A stretch of 64,000 nt of DNA from Mycetocola miduiensis (GCF_900115155.1 NZ_FOVM01000004.1:249341-313340), one strand, 5' to 3'. Positions 18,378-26,230 are shown, numbered from the stretch's first letter. Translations and numbers: made by a program. Notes: generated by a model not told the origin, from the sequence alone.

Positions 18378-18611
18378 TCAGGACCGCGCTGGCACGGTCT
18401 CGATGTGCAGGGCATCCCCAAACAGCATGTGCCCGCACGTGAGCCTGCCCTCCGTCAGGGCGTTGAGCCGCATGTCGAAGTTGCCGGATTTCCGCGCCGA
18501 CGGGAAGTCGACGGGCAGGAAGACCTCGCCGAGCACCTGCCGGGCGTGTTCGACATCCCGGGAGGAGGCGACACGGCGGCTCCTGAACATTTCGACCGTG
18601 TCCGATTGCAT
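18378..18611 (-). pseudogene. Truncated AraC-family regulator (N-terminal fragment)
   Basis: About 77 codons from 18611 (MQSDTVEMFRSRRVAS) match the N-terminus of the AraC protein at 16052-17065: EMFxSRRxAS, HARQVLGEVFLPVDFPSAR against TRQVLSDVFLPVELPSAR, and ALHIETVPA against AVHIETEQA. The reading frame stops right after this, so the rest of the ligand domain and the DNA-binding domain are missing. It is best read as a broken duplicate. Confidence 0.7.
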
Positions 18612-19096
18612 GCGGGGGTTGTACCTGTTGCGAATGAACGCGGAGATCGCGCCCGCAAATCGGATGCTCCGCGGCGCTGGGCGGATATCGGGCAGGCCGT
18701 GCCCCCGCATACAGTAAGCGCTGTCGAAGTGCCCCGCTTCGACGATGCACTGTGGCCCCTTCGAGCGGGGCCACAGTGTGCCGTTCCGCAGCACTCGGCA
18801 CCGCCACAAGTGGTGCCTGCCTGAAAGCCAGCAACAATGAGTTTCCACCGAAATACCCACCGCGCCGAAGTGTTCGTGCTCGCCGGCTCGGGGCACACCT
18901 TCCGCGTCCAGTGCGACTGTGCGAAGAAACGCGATCACGATTTTGCGAAGCCCACTGCCCGTGAAGACGCAGCGGGCTGCAGTGAATCTTCGTGACCGGG
19001 TTGTTGAGGGACGGCTGTCGAGCCGCCATTGGCTGGCGAACACGAGTGTGGAGGGATCCGTCAGATCCCGATCGGGTGCGGCGGTATCCGCAGGCA
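18612..19096. other. Region without a supported gene
   Basis: About 485 bases. An open minus-strand frame continues upstream of the AraC fragment to 19109 but has no recognisable protein features. A GC-rich dyad around 18751-18780 (tgtggccccttcg / cggggccaca) could be a hairpin. Confidence 0.4.
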
Positions 19097-19810
19097 ATGC
19101 TGGGACCACTCTTCTGGGGATGGTTCAGAGCCAGAACGGAGGACCAACGCGAGTGGCGTTACCCCACCGGGCCCTCCGAGGTCAGCATCGCCGGAAACCA
19201 CCCCGTCCGAATCCTTGTCATTGGCGACGGACCAGCGGCGGGTTGCGGCGTGCGGACCCACCAGCTGGGATTCGCTGGACACCTGGCCAGGAACATTGCC
19301 GGACGCCTTGAGCGCGGTGTTGTGGTGACGGTGGCGGCGCAGCCGGCCGCGTCGGCTCGCTCGATCCTCAGACGACTCGACGGCCTAAATCTCGACGGCT
19401 ACGACGCCATCGTCCTCATGCTCGCCACAACCGATGCTTTCTGCCTGACCCCTCGCCGCAGTTGGCAGCGCGACATGACCGCTCTGGTGCACGCCTTGAA
19501 CTCAGGGAGCACCGCATCCGTGTCCGTGACCAGCGCCGCCAATCTCCATGTGGCACGGTCGCTCTCCCCATTTGCGCGCTTTCTCACGGGTAGTCACGCG
19601 CGAATGCTCGATATCGAGACCAGTCACATTTGCGCACAGTCAAACACGCCCATGATTTCGTTGGATGCCGCCTCAGACCTCACTTCTCGCACGTACGCGC
19701 TGTGGGGCCGCCGCATCGGTGCGCACGTCGCGGGCTCCCTGCACGAAGGGGACCCTGCAACCCGATATGCGAACGCAGCAACCGAATTCCAAACGCGCGC
19801 TCGCTGGTGA
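19097..19810 (+). CDS. SGNH/GDSL-hydrolase-like protein
   Basis: A 237-residue protein (start at 19097, MLGPLFWGWFRART; a longer form from 18992 is possible). It has a block I-like motif, ILVIGDGPAAGCGV, where SGNH hydrolases carry GDSxxxG. The putative nucleophile Ser is replaced by Gly. The order of elements otherwise resembles an SGNH fold: a strand followed by the GDG loop, then YDAIVLMLATTDAF as a block III-like segment with Thr-Thr-Asp instead of GxND. No clear DxxH block V is seen. It may be a non-hydrolytic relative or use a different serine. Confidence 0.55.
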   Translation: MLGPLFWGWFRARTEDQREWRYPTGPSEVSIAGNHPVRILVIGDGPAAGCGVRTHQLGFAGHLARNIAGRLERGVVVTVAAQPAASARSILRRLDGLNLDGYDAIVLMLATTDAFCLTPRRSWQRDMTALVHALNSGSTASVSVTSAANLHVARSLSPFARFLTGSHARMLDIETSHICAQSNTPMISLDAASDLTSRTYALWGRRIGAHVAGSLHEGDPATRYANAATEFQTRARW

Positions 19811-20506
19811 GGGGGTCCGGGCAGCGCCGGCTGCGTGATCCGGATGCTCAGGGTGCCGGAGGAATCGTCACGCGGCGGAGGGAGGGTGGGGTCGCAGGGC
19901 ATACAACCCCACCCAGTGGGGAAAACGTGGGGGCTCGTCCGGGTCCCCGGAACTCACGTGATGATCTTTCCGCTGAGTGATCGCAGGAGCAGCGTGCGCC
20001 GCACTCTAGCTGTACCCGGCATCGACGAAGGCACCATTCAATTGACGGTTCATGCCCATAAACCATGTCCTGGTGACCGATGCGAAATCCGCAGTAGCCA
20101 AGAGCGCCATGACCTGCAAAGTGTCGCGGAGACGCTGCTCTCTGATGCCTTCGGAGGCTGAGCCTCTCCGCTCACTCATCGGGCAACCGTCCGGATGCTT
20201 CGTGTCGTGCCGCTTCCGCTCGAGAACGCTGCCGGTACGCGGGTACGACGAGGTGCCCGCATCGCGACCCGAAGTCGTCTACATGGGCGAGGGTGGCTTC
20301 GTCAGGCCTGTGGGCCACCTGTCCGGCTTCGGTGGATAGCCGATAGTCAACACGAGCCCTTCACTGATGCAGAACGCTGAATCCACCGGGGAGCATCCGC
20401 TCCCTTGGAGCCTCCTCTCGTGTGCGAGCACGAGCGTGCCCAACGAAACACTGAGAATGCGCTCGAAAACGCGCGCACATTCCGAGACACGAACGGTTGA
20501 ACACTC
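19811..20506. other. Long intergenic region with repeated leader
   Basis: About 700 bases. No recognisable protein is seen in any frame. The right end (20341-20403) carries the CGATAGTCA...ACACGAGC and CTGAATCC...GGGGAGCATCCGCTCC segments that recur near 21068 and 22187. Confidence 0.5.
20377..20403 (+). repeat. Leader repeat copy 1
   Basis: 27 bases that match 22187-22213 at 26 positions. They contain GGGGAGC-ATCC-GCTCC, a hairpin with a four-base loop, and lie about 100 bases upstream of the lipoprotein start. Confidence 0.7.
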
Positions 20507-21073
20507 ATGCACATTGCACAGAAGGCGCGCGTCGCCACCATCGTGGTCCTTGCGACCACCCTGCTCGCCGGCTGCGCCGCATCCGAGCCGAGCGCCAAGG
20601 CTGGCCTCACGCCGAGTTCGACCGTCGAAGAGACCGCGCCCACGCAAACCTCGTCGCCCGAGGAAGCCTTCCGGGGAGCGACCAAGGTCAGCGTCGCCGT
20701 CACCGTCACCGAGGTCATTGACCCCAGGGCCTTCCTCGTCGAACCCCGAGCATTCGAGCGGGAGACCAGGGGTTACTCGGGTGAGATCACCGCCGAGCTC
20801 AGCGCCACCACAAAGCTCGTCACTCCCACCGAGAACGAGTGCGGATACGCACAGACTCTCGCTTTTGCGAAGCGGTTTTTTGCTGAGAACCCGGACGACG
20901 CAGGCATCGAGAACGGAGTCTTCCTGACCCTCCACTATTACCCGCGTCTGCTCGAAGCCGGCTTCGCCTACATGGCCGATGACTCGGGTGAGTTCTACGA
21001 ATGGCAAACCGGCGCCCAAGGCGTCGGCACTGACCTCTCGTCCACCTGCCCTGACTTCGGCAACGGCCGATAG
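20507..21073 (+). CDS. Predicted lipoprotein, function unknown
   Basis: The 188-residue protein has a lipoprotein signal peptide (MHIAQKARVATIVVLATTLLAGC; lipobox LAGC with Cys23). A Ser/Thr/Ala/Pro linker follows, then a ~120-residue domain that I do not recognise (VSVAVTVTEVIDPRAF; a pair of Cys near residues 135 and 182). It should be attached to the outer face of the membrane. It is followed after 62 bases by the coiled-coil surface protein, which may share its transcript. Confidence 0.65.
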   Translation: MHIAQKARVATIVVLATTLLAGCAASEPSAKAGLTPSSTVEETAPTQTSSPEEAFRGATKVSVAVTVTEVIDPRAFLVEPRAFERETRGYSGEITAELSATTKLVTPTENECGYAQTLAFAKRFFAENPDDAGIENGVFLTLHYYPRLLEAGFAYMADDSGEFYEWQTGAQGVGTDLSSTCPDFGNGR

Positions 21074-21135
21074 TCAGCAACACGAGCACGTCCCCTCAAC
21101 CACCCACCAACTATCCCCAGAAGGAGATGATGACC

Positions 21136-22068
21136 ATGACTGACGAGATCAGTACCAAGAACACGACGTCGCCGAAGTACGGCAAGAAGCACCTTGCCTT
21201 CCTCATCGCGGCGGTGCTGATCCTCGCCGGCGGACTCGTCTCCGTGGGCGCGGTCAGTGCGTACGCCAAAGAGACCGACCGCCAGTGCGTCGCTGTCCTG
21301 AAGGACGGCAGCAAGGCGGCCAAGGCCGCGAAGGCATCTTTCGCGTCGGCATCCGACGCGCTCGAGGCCGTGGAAAGCACAACTCTCCCGGCTGAAGCCG
21401 AGAAGAGCCGCAAGTACGCGGAGCATCCCGGAACCGAAGCCGTCGAGGCTGTGCCTGCTGTTGAGGCAAGCGAAGGCGTCACCGCCGTGGCTGCCGTCGA
21501 AGCCGTTCCTGCTCGACCGAGCGGTGCTGAATTCATCGCCGGCGTGACTGACAGCGGTTCTGCCCTCGGCAAGGCCAACACGATCCTCACCGAGTGCACC
21601 TCGCGTGAGGACGTCGCGTCCATCACGGCCGCGACGGCGAAGGTCAAGACTGCTGCCAAGACGCTCGACGCGAGTGTCACCGCGCTGACTGACGACTTCG
21701 CCGTGTTCCAGACCGAAGAGGCCACCCGCATCGCGGCCGAACGCGAAGCCGCACGCATCGCAGCTGAGAAGGAAGCCGCGCGGGTTGCCGCGGAGGCTGA
21801 GGCTGCTCGGAAAGCTGCCGAAGAAGCAGCGCGCCAGAAAGCTGCTCGCCAGAACTCCGGTGGCGTAAGCTCCGGATCCTCCGGCGGAGGCACCAAGAAG
21901 AGCAGCGGCGGCGGATACAGCAAACCCCCCAGCAGCGGTGGCGGTGGCAGTTACACCCCACCCAAGCGGCCAAGCGGCGGAGGCCAGGTCGGTCCTGGTG
22001 GCGGCAACAACGGCGTCTGCTGGGGCGTCAACAGCAATGGTGTCGGGATACAGGTTCCCTGCCCGTAA
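21136..22068 (+). CDS. Ala-rich coiled-coil surface protein with Gly/Ser/Pro tail
   Basis: The 310-residue protein has an N-terminal transmembrane or uncleaved signal helix (residues ~18-42). An Ala/Glu/Lys-rich helical region follows, including an internal repeat of Glu-Ala-Val-Pro-Ala type (residues ~100-125). Next is a long heptad-like Glu/Ala/Arg segment (EAARIAAEKEAARVAAEAEA). The C-terminal tail is Gly/Ser/Lys/Pro rich and ends in a short Cys-containing piece (GVCWGVNSNGVGIQVPCP). The start at 21136 is chosen because AAGGAG lies nine bases upstream; two earlier ATGs sit on the ribosome-binding site. The shape fits a stalk reaching across the cell wall. The C-terminal Cys pair may close a small loop. 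Confidence 0.65.
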   Translation: MTDEISTKNTTSPKYGKKHLAFLIAAVLILAGGLVSVGAVSAYAKETDRQCVAVLKDGSKAAKAAKASFASASDALEAVESTTLPAEAEKSRKYAEHPGTEAVEAVPAVEASEGVTAVAAVEAVPARPSGAEFIAGVTDSGSALGKANTILTECTSREDVASITAATAKVKTAAKTLDASVTALTDDFAVFQTEEATRIAAEREAARIAAEKEAARVAAEAEAARKAAEEAARQKAARQNSGGVSSGSSGGGTKKSSGGGYSKPPSSGGGGSYTPPKRPSGGGQVGPGGGNNGVCWGVNSNGVGIQVPCP

Positions 22069-22186
22069 CCGTCCTGCCCCGCAACAACCCCCTCGTCCAC
22101 CAACGGTGGATGGAGGTACGGGCCACGTCGCCAACGGGCGGCGCGCCTAGCCCGAGCTACAGGCTCCCGAGCCTGTGCCGGTAACA

Positions 22187-22217
22187 CTGAATCCCCCGGG
22201 GAGCATCCGCTCCTCGG
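22187..22217 (+). repeat. Leader repeat copy 2 with strong hairpin
   Basis: The second copy of the leader. AATCCCCCGGGGAGC, the loop ATCC and GCTCCTCGGGGGATT form a 15-base stem with one mismatch. There is no T run, so it may act as an RNA structure rather than as a simple terminator. It lies about 80 bases upstream of the VbhA-like gene. Confidence 0.65.
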
Positions 22218-22292
22218 GGGATTCTCTTCCTCGTCTGCGGACGGTTCTTGGCAGGAACGCAGCGTACGCACACCCCGAACGAAAGGTTCAGC

Positions 22293-22505
22293 ATGGCTGA
22301 AAACAGCACCCCACCCAAGCGGCCCACCGAGGCCGAAATCGACGCGGAAATGGCCCGCATCGACGGCATCAACGGTTCCGCCGGGCACCGCCTCGAGGAT
22401 CCGTACCTGCGAGATCTCATGCGCAAGCAGATCGCCGGCGACATTACTGGCGACGAGGCCCGTGAGCTCGGCATGGAACACCTGCGTAAGCAGGTGAAGG
22501 AGTGA
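22293..22505 (+). CDS. VbhA-like antitoxin (orphan)
   Basis: The 70-residue protein resembles the VbhA antitoxin domain that inhibits Fic AMP-transferase toxins: a charged helix (PTEAEIDAEMARIDGI) followed by a loop and LMRKQIAGDITGDEARELGM. The inhibitory motif of this family is Ser/Thr-x3-Glu-Gly/Asn; the matching place reads Gly-His-Arg-Leu-Glu-Asp, so it is degenerate. No Fic protein (HPFxxGNG) is found nearby. GAAAGG lies upstream of the start at 22293. It may be a remnant or may act on a toxin elsewhere. Confidence 0.55.
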   Translation: MAENSTPPKRPTEAEIDAEMARIDGINGSAGHRLEDPYLRDLMRKQIAGDITGDEARELGMEHLRKQVKE

Positions 22506-22552
22506 GCGAGCAGGACTACATCCCCGGAACCAGCGTCAGAGAGCTACGACTA

Positions 22553-22587
22553 GCCCCGCCTGATCTTCGGATCGGGCGGGGCCTTTT
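22553..22587 (+). terminator. Rho-independent terminator
   Basis: GCCCCGCCTGATC and GATCGGGCGGGGC form a 13-base stem around TTC, followed by CCTTTT. It ends the transcript of the VbhA-like gene. Confidence 0.85.
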
Positions 22588-22601
22588 CTGGGTGAACAGG
22601 A

Positions 22602-22630
22602 AACCCTAAACATGTACTGGGTTTAGGGTT
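22602..22630. repeat. Inverted repeat AACCCTAAAC...GTTTAGGGTT
   Basis: Perfect 10-base arms (22602-22611 and 22621-22630) with a 9-base spacer in a locally AT-rich stretch. The position between a terminator and two tRNA sequences fits a recombinase-binding or boundary site of the island, but no such role is shown. Confidence 0.6.
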
Positions 22631-22728
22631 CCCTTTAAACAGGCCGAATGTACAGTTTTCGGGTGACGTTGCTGTGAGGGTTGCTATGCGTGAGCTGTCC
22701 AGTGGAGCTACTTCCCAGTGTTTATATG

Positions 22729-22775
22729 TGCCCCCGGCAGGATTGGAACCTGCGACCAAGAGATTAGAAGGCTCC
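22729..22775 (-). repeat. tRNA-Arg(TCT) 3'-half remnant
   Basis: On the minus strand the sequence reads as the 3' half of a tRNA: anticodon loop CTTCTAA (anticodon TCT), a 5-base variable loop, T arm GCAGG-TTCCAAT-CCTGC, acceptor 3' strand CGGGGGC and discriminator A. No 5' half with GCCCCCG and D arm is found upstream. It looks like an attachment-site copy left by an element that used a tRNA-Arg gene elsewhere. Confidence 0.65.
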
Positions 22776-22877
22776 TGGTTGCCGCCCGAAGTGGGGGAGT
22801 GGGGGCGCTTTTTAGCGATGGGGTGCAGTTACGAGTGGACTAAGCCCATTTTTGGCCTACATTTGAGGGCAAAGAAA

Positions 22878-22915
22878 AAGGCCCTCTCCCCAGTAGAAGC
22901 CTAGGGAAAGGGCCA
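22878..22915 (-). terminator. Terminator behind the tRNA genes
   Basis: On the minus strand GGCCCTTTCCC...GGGAGAGGGCC is followed by TTTTTCTTT. It ends the Glu-Asp-Phe tRNA transcript. Confidence 0.75.
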
Positions 22916-22916
22916 G

Positions 22917-22989
22917 TGGCTCCGACCGGCATCGATCCGGTGACCTTTCGATTTTCAGTCGAACGCTCTACCAACTGAGCTACAGAGCC
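22917..22989 (-). tRNA. tRNA-Phe (GAA)
   Basis: A complete 73-base cloverleaf: acceptor GGCTCTG/CGGAGCC, anticodon GAA in the loop of CGACTGAAAATCG, and T arm CCGGATCGATGCCGG. CCA is not encoded. It is the last of three minus-strand tRNA genes and its 3' end borders the island. Confidence 0.95.
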
Positions 22990-23050
22990 AGGCAACTTTC
23001 GCCGCCGAAAGGTGAAAAACCCTTCCTTTCGGAAGGGCTCTTCTCCTCAG

Positions 23051-23124
23051 CGACCCTGACGGGACTTGAACCCGCGACCTCCGCCGTGACAGGGCGGCAC
23101 GCTAACCAACTGCGCTACAGGGCC
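23051..23124 (-). tRNA. tRNA-Asp (GTC)
   Basis: A complete 74-base cloverleaf: acceptor GGCCCTG/CAGGGTC, anticodon GTC in CCCTGTCACGG, T arm with GTTCAAGTC, discriminator G. CCA is not encoded. Confidence 0.95.
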
Positions 23125-23159
23125 TTACTTTTTTACTTGTACTGAGTGTAGTAGCTATG

Positions 23160-23232
23160 TGACCCCAACGGGATTCGAACCCGTGCTACCGCCGTGAAAG
23201 GGCGGCGTCCTAGGCCACTAAACGATGGGGCC
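23160..23232 (-). tRNA. tRNA-Glu (TTC)
   Basis: A complete 73-base cloverleaf: acceptor GGCCCCA/TGGGGTC, anticodon TTC in CCCTTTCACGG, T arm with GTTCGAATC. It is the first gene of the Glu-Asp-Phe tRNA group. Confidence 0.95.
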
Positions 23233-23389
23233 GAGAGCCGGTGAAGGCTCCGTAACTACCGAGAAGAAGCATACGGGTCCGAGCGCGATTTGCCAAAACG
23301 AGCTCGCAGACGGTGTTTCGCTCACCCCGGCCGGATGATTCGCGAGGCGTGGTGGATCGATAGCGTGTGCCTGTTTGCAGTGGTAATCC

Positions 23390-24046
23390 GTGACGAATGG
23401 ACGCGCGATGGCGGCAAGGGCTGACCACGACACACCGACACGGCGGCGCTGGGGCGAGGCGCGAGAAATCCTGATCGTGTTTCTTCTCGCGGTCACCGCC
23501 ATACTCACCGCATGGTGCGGGTTCGAGTCCTCGAAATGGGGCGGACAGATGTCGATTCAGTTCAGTCAGGCCTCTGGTGCGAGGATCCAGTCGGTCGACT
23601 TCGCGAGCGCGTCGCGGGACGCCCGGGCGGTCGACCTCGCCATCTACACGGAGTGGGTCCTCGCGACAGCGCGCGGAGACAGTGCACTCGCCGACTACGT
23701 CAGCGATCGATTCTCGCCCGACTTGGCCGTCGCTTTCGACCACTCGCAAGCCGGCGGGCAGGAACTGGCATCGCCGTTTCGCGACCCGTCGTACGTTCCA
23801 GCCGGCACCGAGGAGGCGGCAGCGGCCTCCGATCGCGCCGACGCGAAGTTCGACGCAGCGCTTCAAAGCAATCATCGCGGCGACAACTACTCAATCCTCA
23901 CCGTGCTCTTCGCCATGGTTTTGTTCTTCACGGCGATGTCGCAGCGGAGCACGTCGCCCTGCGCCGGGTGGTTCCTGCTCGGCCTCGGCATCGTTGTAGC
24001 CGTCGCCGGGATGGTGATCCTCGCTACCTTCCCTGTTCTGATCTGA
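23390..24046 (+). CDS. Membrane protein of unknown function
   Basis: The 218-residue protein has one transmembrane helix near residues 25-45 (ILIVFLLAVTAILTAWCGF), an extracytoplasmic or cytoplasmic helical stretch of ~115 residues, and two helices at the C-terminus. The central region is rich in Asp, Ala and Arg. I do not recognise a named family with certainty; the SSKWGGQMSIQFSQAS stretch after the first helix resembles DUF4337-like proteins. The start may be GTG 23390 or ATG 23408. Confidence 0.65.
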   Translation: MTNGRAMAARADHDTPTRRRWGEAREILIVFLLAVTAILTAWCGFESSKWGGQMSIQFSQASGARIQSVDFASASRDARAVDLAIYTEWVLATARGDSALADYVSDRFSPDLAVAFDHSQAGGQELASPFRDPSYVPAGTEEAAAASDRADAKFDAALQSNHRGDNYSILTVLFAMVLFFTAMSQRSTSPCAGWFLLGLGIVVAVAGMVILATFPVLI

Positions 24047-24056
24047 CCGGAACTCG

Positions 24057-24092
24057 AAAACCCCGCAGCTCTTCGAAGAGCCGCGGGGTTTT
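24057..24092. terminator. Bidirectional terminator
   Basis: AAAACCCCGC-AGCTCTT-CG-AAGAGC-CGCGGGGTTTT is a long stem with A and T tracts on both sides. It separates the membrane protein gene and the convergent ppa gene. Confidence 0.85.
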
Positions 24093-24110
24093 CGGATGCC
24101 GGTCGGATGC

Positions 24111-24605
24111 CTAGTGGCTGCCTTCTTCGCGGAGCTTCACGATGCCGGCTTCGACGATCGCTGTGGCTTCTGCCGCGTCGCCCCAGCCCTCGATCTTCAC
24201 CCATTTGTTGGGCTCGAGGTCCTTGTAGCGGGCGAAGAAGTGCTCGAACTCCTGGCGAGTCTGCTCCGGAACGTCGGTGATGTCCTGGATGTGCGCCCAG
24301 CGCGGGTCCTTCTCCTGGACGCAGAGGACCTTCGCGTCAGAGCCGGCTTCGTCGCTCATGTTTAGCACGCCGACGGGGCGCACCTTGATTCCGACGCCCG
24401 GGAAAACGGGGTACTCGAGAAGCACAAGCGCGTCGACGGGGTCACCGTCGAGGCCGAGCGTGTTTTCGAAGTACCCGTAATCCACGGGGTAGCTGAAGGC
24501 GGTGAACAGGACGCGGTCCAGGTAGACCCGACCTGTTTCGTGGTCGACCTCGTACTTGTTGCGGCTGCCCTTGGGGATTTCTACGACGACGTCATATCCG
24601 GCCAT
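24111..24605 (-). CDS. ppa: Inorganic pyrophosphatase (class I)
   Basis: The 164-residue family I soluble pyrophosphatase hydrolyses PPi to two phosphates and drives biosynthetic reactions in the cytoplasm. The signature [13 protein letters not shown] supplies the metal-binding Asp53, Asp55 and Asp58; upstream are [14 protein letters not shown] and the YPVDYGY segment. Length and motif spacing are normal. It diverges from tilS across 47 bases. Confidence 0.95.
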   Translation of the reverse strand: MAGYDVVVEIPKGSRNKYEVDHETGRVYLDRVLFTAFSYPVDYGYFENTLGLDGDPVDALVLLEYPVFPGVGIKVRPVGVLNMSDEAGSDAKVLCVQEKDPRWAHIQDITDVPEQTRQEFEHFFARYKDLEPNKWVKIEGWGDAAEATAIVEAGIVKLREEGSH

Positions 24606-24652
24606 GAAGGTGTACTCCTCTTTTGTCTGAAAGTCTGCAATAACGTTACTTG

Positions 24653-25669
24653 ATGCCTGACAACAGTTCGATTGCCCGTCCGCCGCTCTCCCCGGCCGTC
24701 GCAGACGTGCGGGTCGCTGTGCGCCGCGCGCTCACGGCTGCCCGAGACTCGGGCCTGCGCGAGGACGATCTTGTGCTCGTTGCCCTGAGCGGCGGGCCCG
24801 ATTCGCTCGCTCTGGCGGCGGCGACAGCTTTCGAGGCACCACGCATGGGCATCCGGGCCGGCGCCGTGATTATCGACCACGGCCTCCAGCCAGGCTCCGA
24901 GACCATCGCGGCGCAGGCGAAGGCGGCCGCCGAGCAGCTCGGGCTGGACCCCGTCGTAGTCAGGAGAGTGGACGTCGCTCCGGGGAGCGGCCCTGAAGCC
25001 GCAGCTCGCGACGCCCGGTACGGCGCGATTGCGCAGGTAGCCGAGTCGACGGATGCCCGCCGGGTCCTCCTCGGGCACACCCTTGACGACCAGGCCGAGA
25101 CCGTGCTGCTCGGGCTGGCGAGGGGATCGGGAGCAACGAGCCTGCGGGGGATGTCCCCGGTGGCGGGTCTGTACCTTCGGCCGTTGCTGGAGGTCCGCCG
25201 GGAGGTAACGCATGCTGCGTGTGCGGCCGAAGGCCTCCGGGCGTGGGCCGACCCGCACAACGCGGACCCGCGATTCACCCGGGTTCGGGTGCGCAATGCG
25301 GTGCTTCCGGTTCTCGAACGGGAACTCGGCCCGGGTGTGGCAGAAGCTCTGGCACGAACGGCCGAGCAGTTGCGGGAGGACTCCGAGGCGCTCGACCACA
25401 TGGTGCTGGAGATCATCGAGGAGATCTGCGAACCGGCGGAGGCGGGCATCGCGGTGGATGTCGGCGCCCTGGCGGCGAATCCGGCTGCGCTCCGCAACCG
25501 GATCATCCGGCTTGTGGCGTTCAGTGAGTTCGGCAGGTCCCTTGATCGAGGGCACACGCTCGAGGTCGCGCGACTGGTCACCGACTGGCGCGGGCAGGGC
25601 CCGATCGACGTCCCAGGCATCCGTGTCTCGCGCCAGGGCGCGCTGCTGGTGTTCACCGCTCGCGGATAA
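24653..25669 (+). CDS. tilS: tRNA(Ile)-lysidine synthase
   Basis: The 338-residue enzyme converts the wobble cytidine of the CAT-anticodon tRNA-Ile to lysidine. The PP-loop ATP-binding motif SGGPDS lies at residues 46-51, followed by [14 protein letters not shown] (GHxxDDxxET motif). A C-terminal TilS substrate-binding part follows; the last domain is short compared with E. coli TilS, as is common in actinobacteria. It starts at ATG 24653 (a TTG lies one codon earlier) and is followed after 9 bases by hpt, as in many Gram-positives. Confidence 0.93.
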   Translation: MPDNSSIARPPLSPAVADVRVAVRRALTAARDSGLREDDLVLVALSGGPDSLALAAATAFEAPRMGIRAGAVIIDHGLQPGSETIAAQAKAAAEQLGLDPVVVRRVDVAPGSGPEAAARDARYGAIAQVAESTDARRVLLGHTLDDQAETVLLGLARGSGATSLRGMSPVAGLYLRPLLEVRREVTHAACAAEGLRAWADPHNADPRFTRVRVRNAVLPVLERELGPGVAEALARTAEQLREDSEALDHMVLEIIEEICEPAEAGIAVDVGALAANPAALRNRIIRLVAFSEFGRSLDRGHTLEVARLVTDWRGQGPIDVPGIRVSRQGALLVFTARG

Positions 25670-25678
25670 GATAAGCGC

Positions 25679-26230
25679 ATGGAATCGAGCGAAATCTCAC
25701 GCGACCTCACGACCGTCCTCGTCACAGAGGAGCAGATCCAGGAGAAGCTGGTTGAGCTCGCCGCCCGCATCGACGCCGACTACGTCGGCAAGGACCTTCT
25801 GCTCGTCGGAGTTCTCAAGGGCGCGGTCATGGTCATGGCCGACCTCTCCCGTGCACTGACCAGCCATGTGTCGATCGACTGGATGGCCGTCTCGTCCTAT
25901 GGCGCCGGCACCAAGTCCAGCGGTGTCGTGCAGATCCGTAAGGACCTCGACTCCGACCTCACTGACCGCCACGTCCTCATCGTGGAAGACATCATCGACT
26001 CGGGACTCACGCTGTCCTGGCTCCTCGAGAACTTCGCCTCGCGCGGTGCGGCATCCATCGAGGTCTGCGCGTTGCTCCGCAAACCGGAGGCCGCGAAGGT
26101 CGAGATCGACTGCAAGTATGTCGGCTTCGACATCCCGACCGACTTCGTCGTCGGCTACGGCCTGGACTTCAACGAGCGTTACCGCAACCTGCGCGACGTC
26201 GCCGTTCTGGCGCCGCACGTTTACGCCTGA
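25679..26230 (+). CDS. hpt: Hypoxanthine phosphoribosyltransferase
   Basis: A 183-residue purine salvage enzyme that makes IMP (and GMP) from hypoxanthine (and guanine) with PRPP. The PRPP-binding motif is VLIVEDIIDSGLTL, with LVGVLKGAVMVMADL for the first loop and WMAVSSYGAGTKSSG for the flexible loop. It lies in the tilS-hpt-ftsH order typical of Gram-positive bacteria and ends 130 bases before ftsH. Confidence 0.95.
   Translation: MESSEISRDLTTVLVTEEQIQEKLVELAARIDADYVGKDLLLVGVLKGAVMVMADLSRALTSHVSIDWMAVSSYGAGTKSSGVVQIRKDLDSDLTDRHVLIVEDIIDSGLTLSWLLENFASRGAASIEVCALLRKPEAAKVEIDCKYVGFDIPTDFVVGYGLDFNERYRNLRDVAVLAPHVYA

Larger units (their letters stand above)
22506..22728. other. Island right-end non-coding region
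   Basis: The region contains a terminator (22553-22587) and a perfect 10-base inverted repeat (22602-22630). The remaining 90 bases are unremarkable. Confidence 0.5.

Noticed and set aside
20052..20339. A 95-codon plus-strand frame between the SGNH-like gene and the lipoprotein
   Set aside because: No ribosome-binding site, biased composition and no recognisable feature; it also runs into the repeated leader.
22602..22630. Telomere-like CCCTAAA/TTTAGGG sequence
   Set aside because: Only one inverted pair is present, not an array; nothing else suggests a linear chromosome end here.
22674..22904. A 76-codon frame over the tRNA-Arg remnant (VPPAGLEPATKRLEG)
   Set aside because: This peptide type arises from reading through tRNA 3' ends and is a known annotation artefact.
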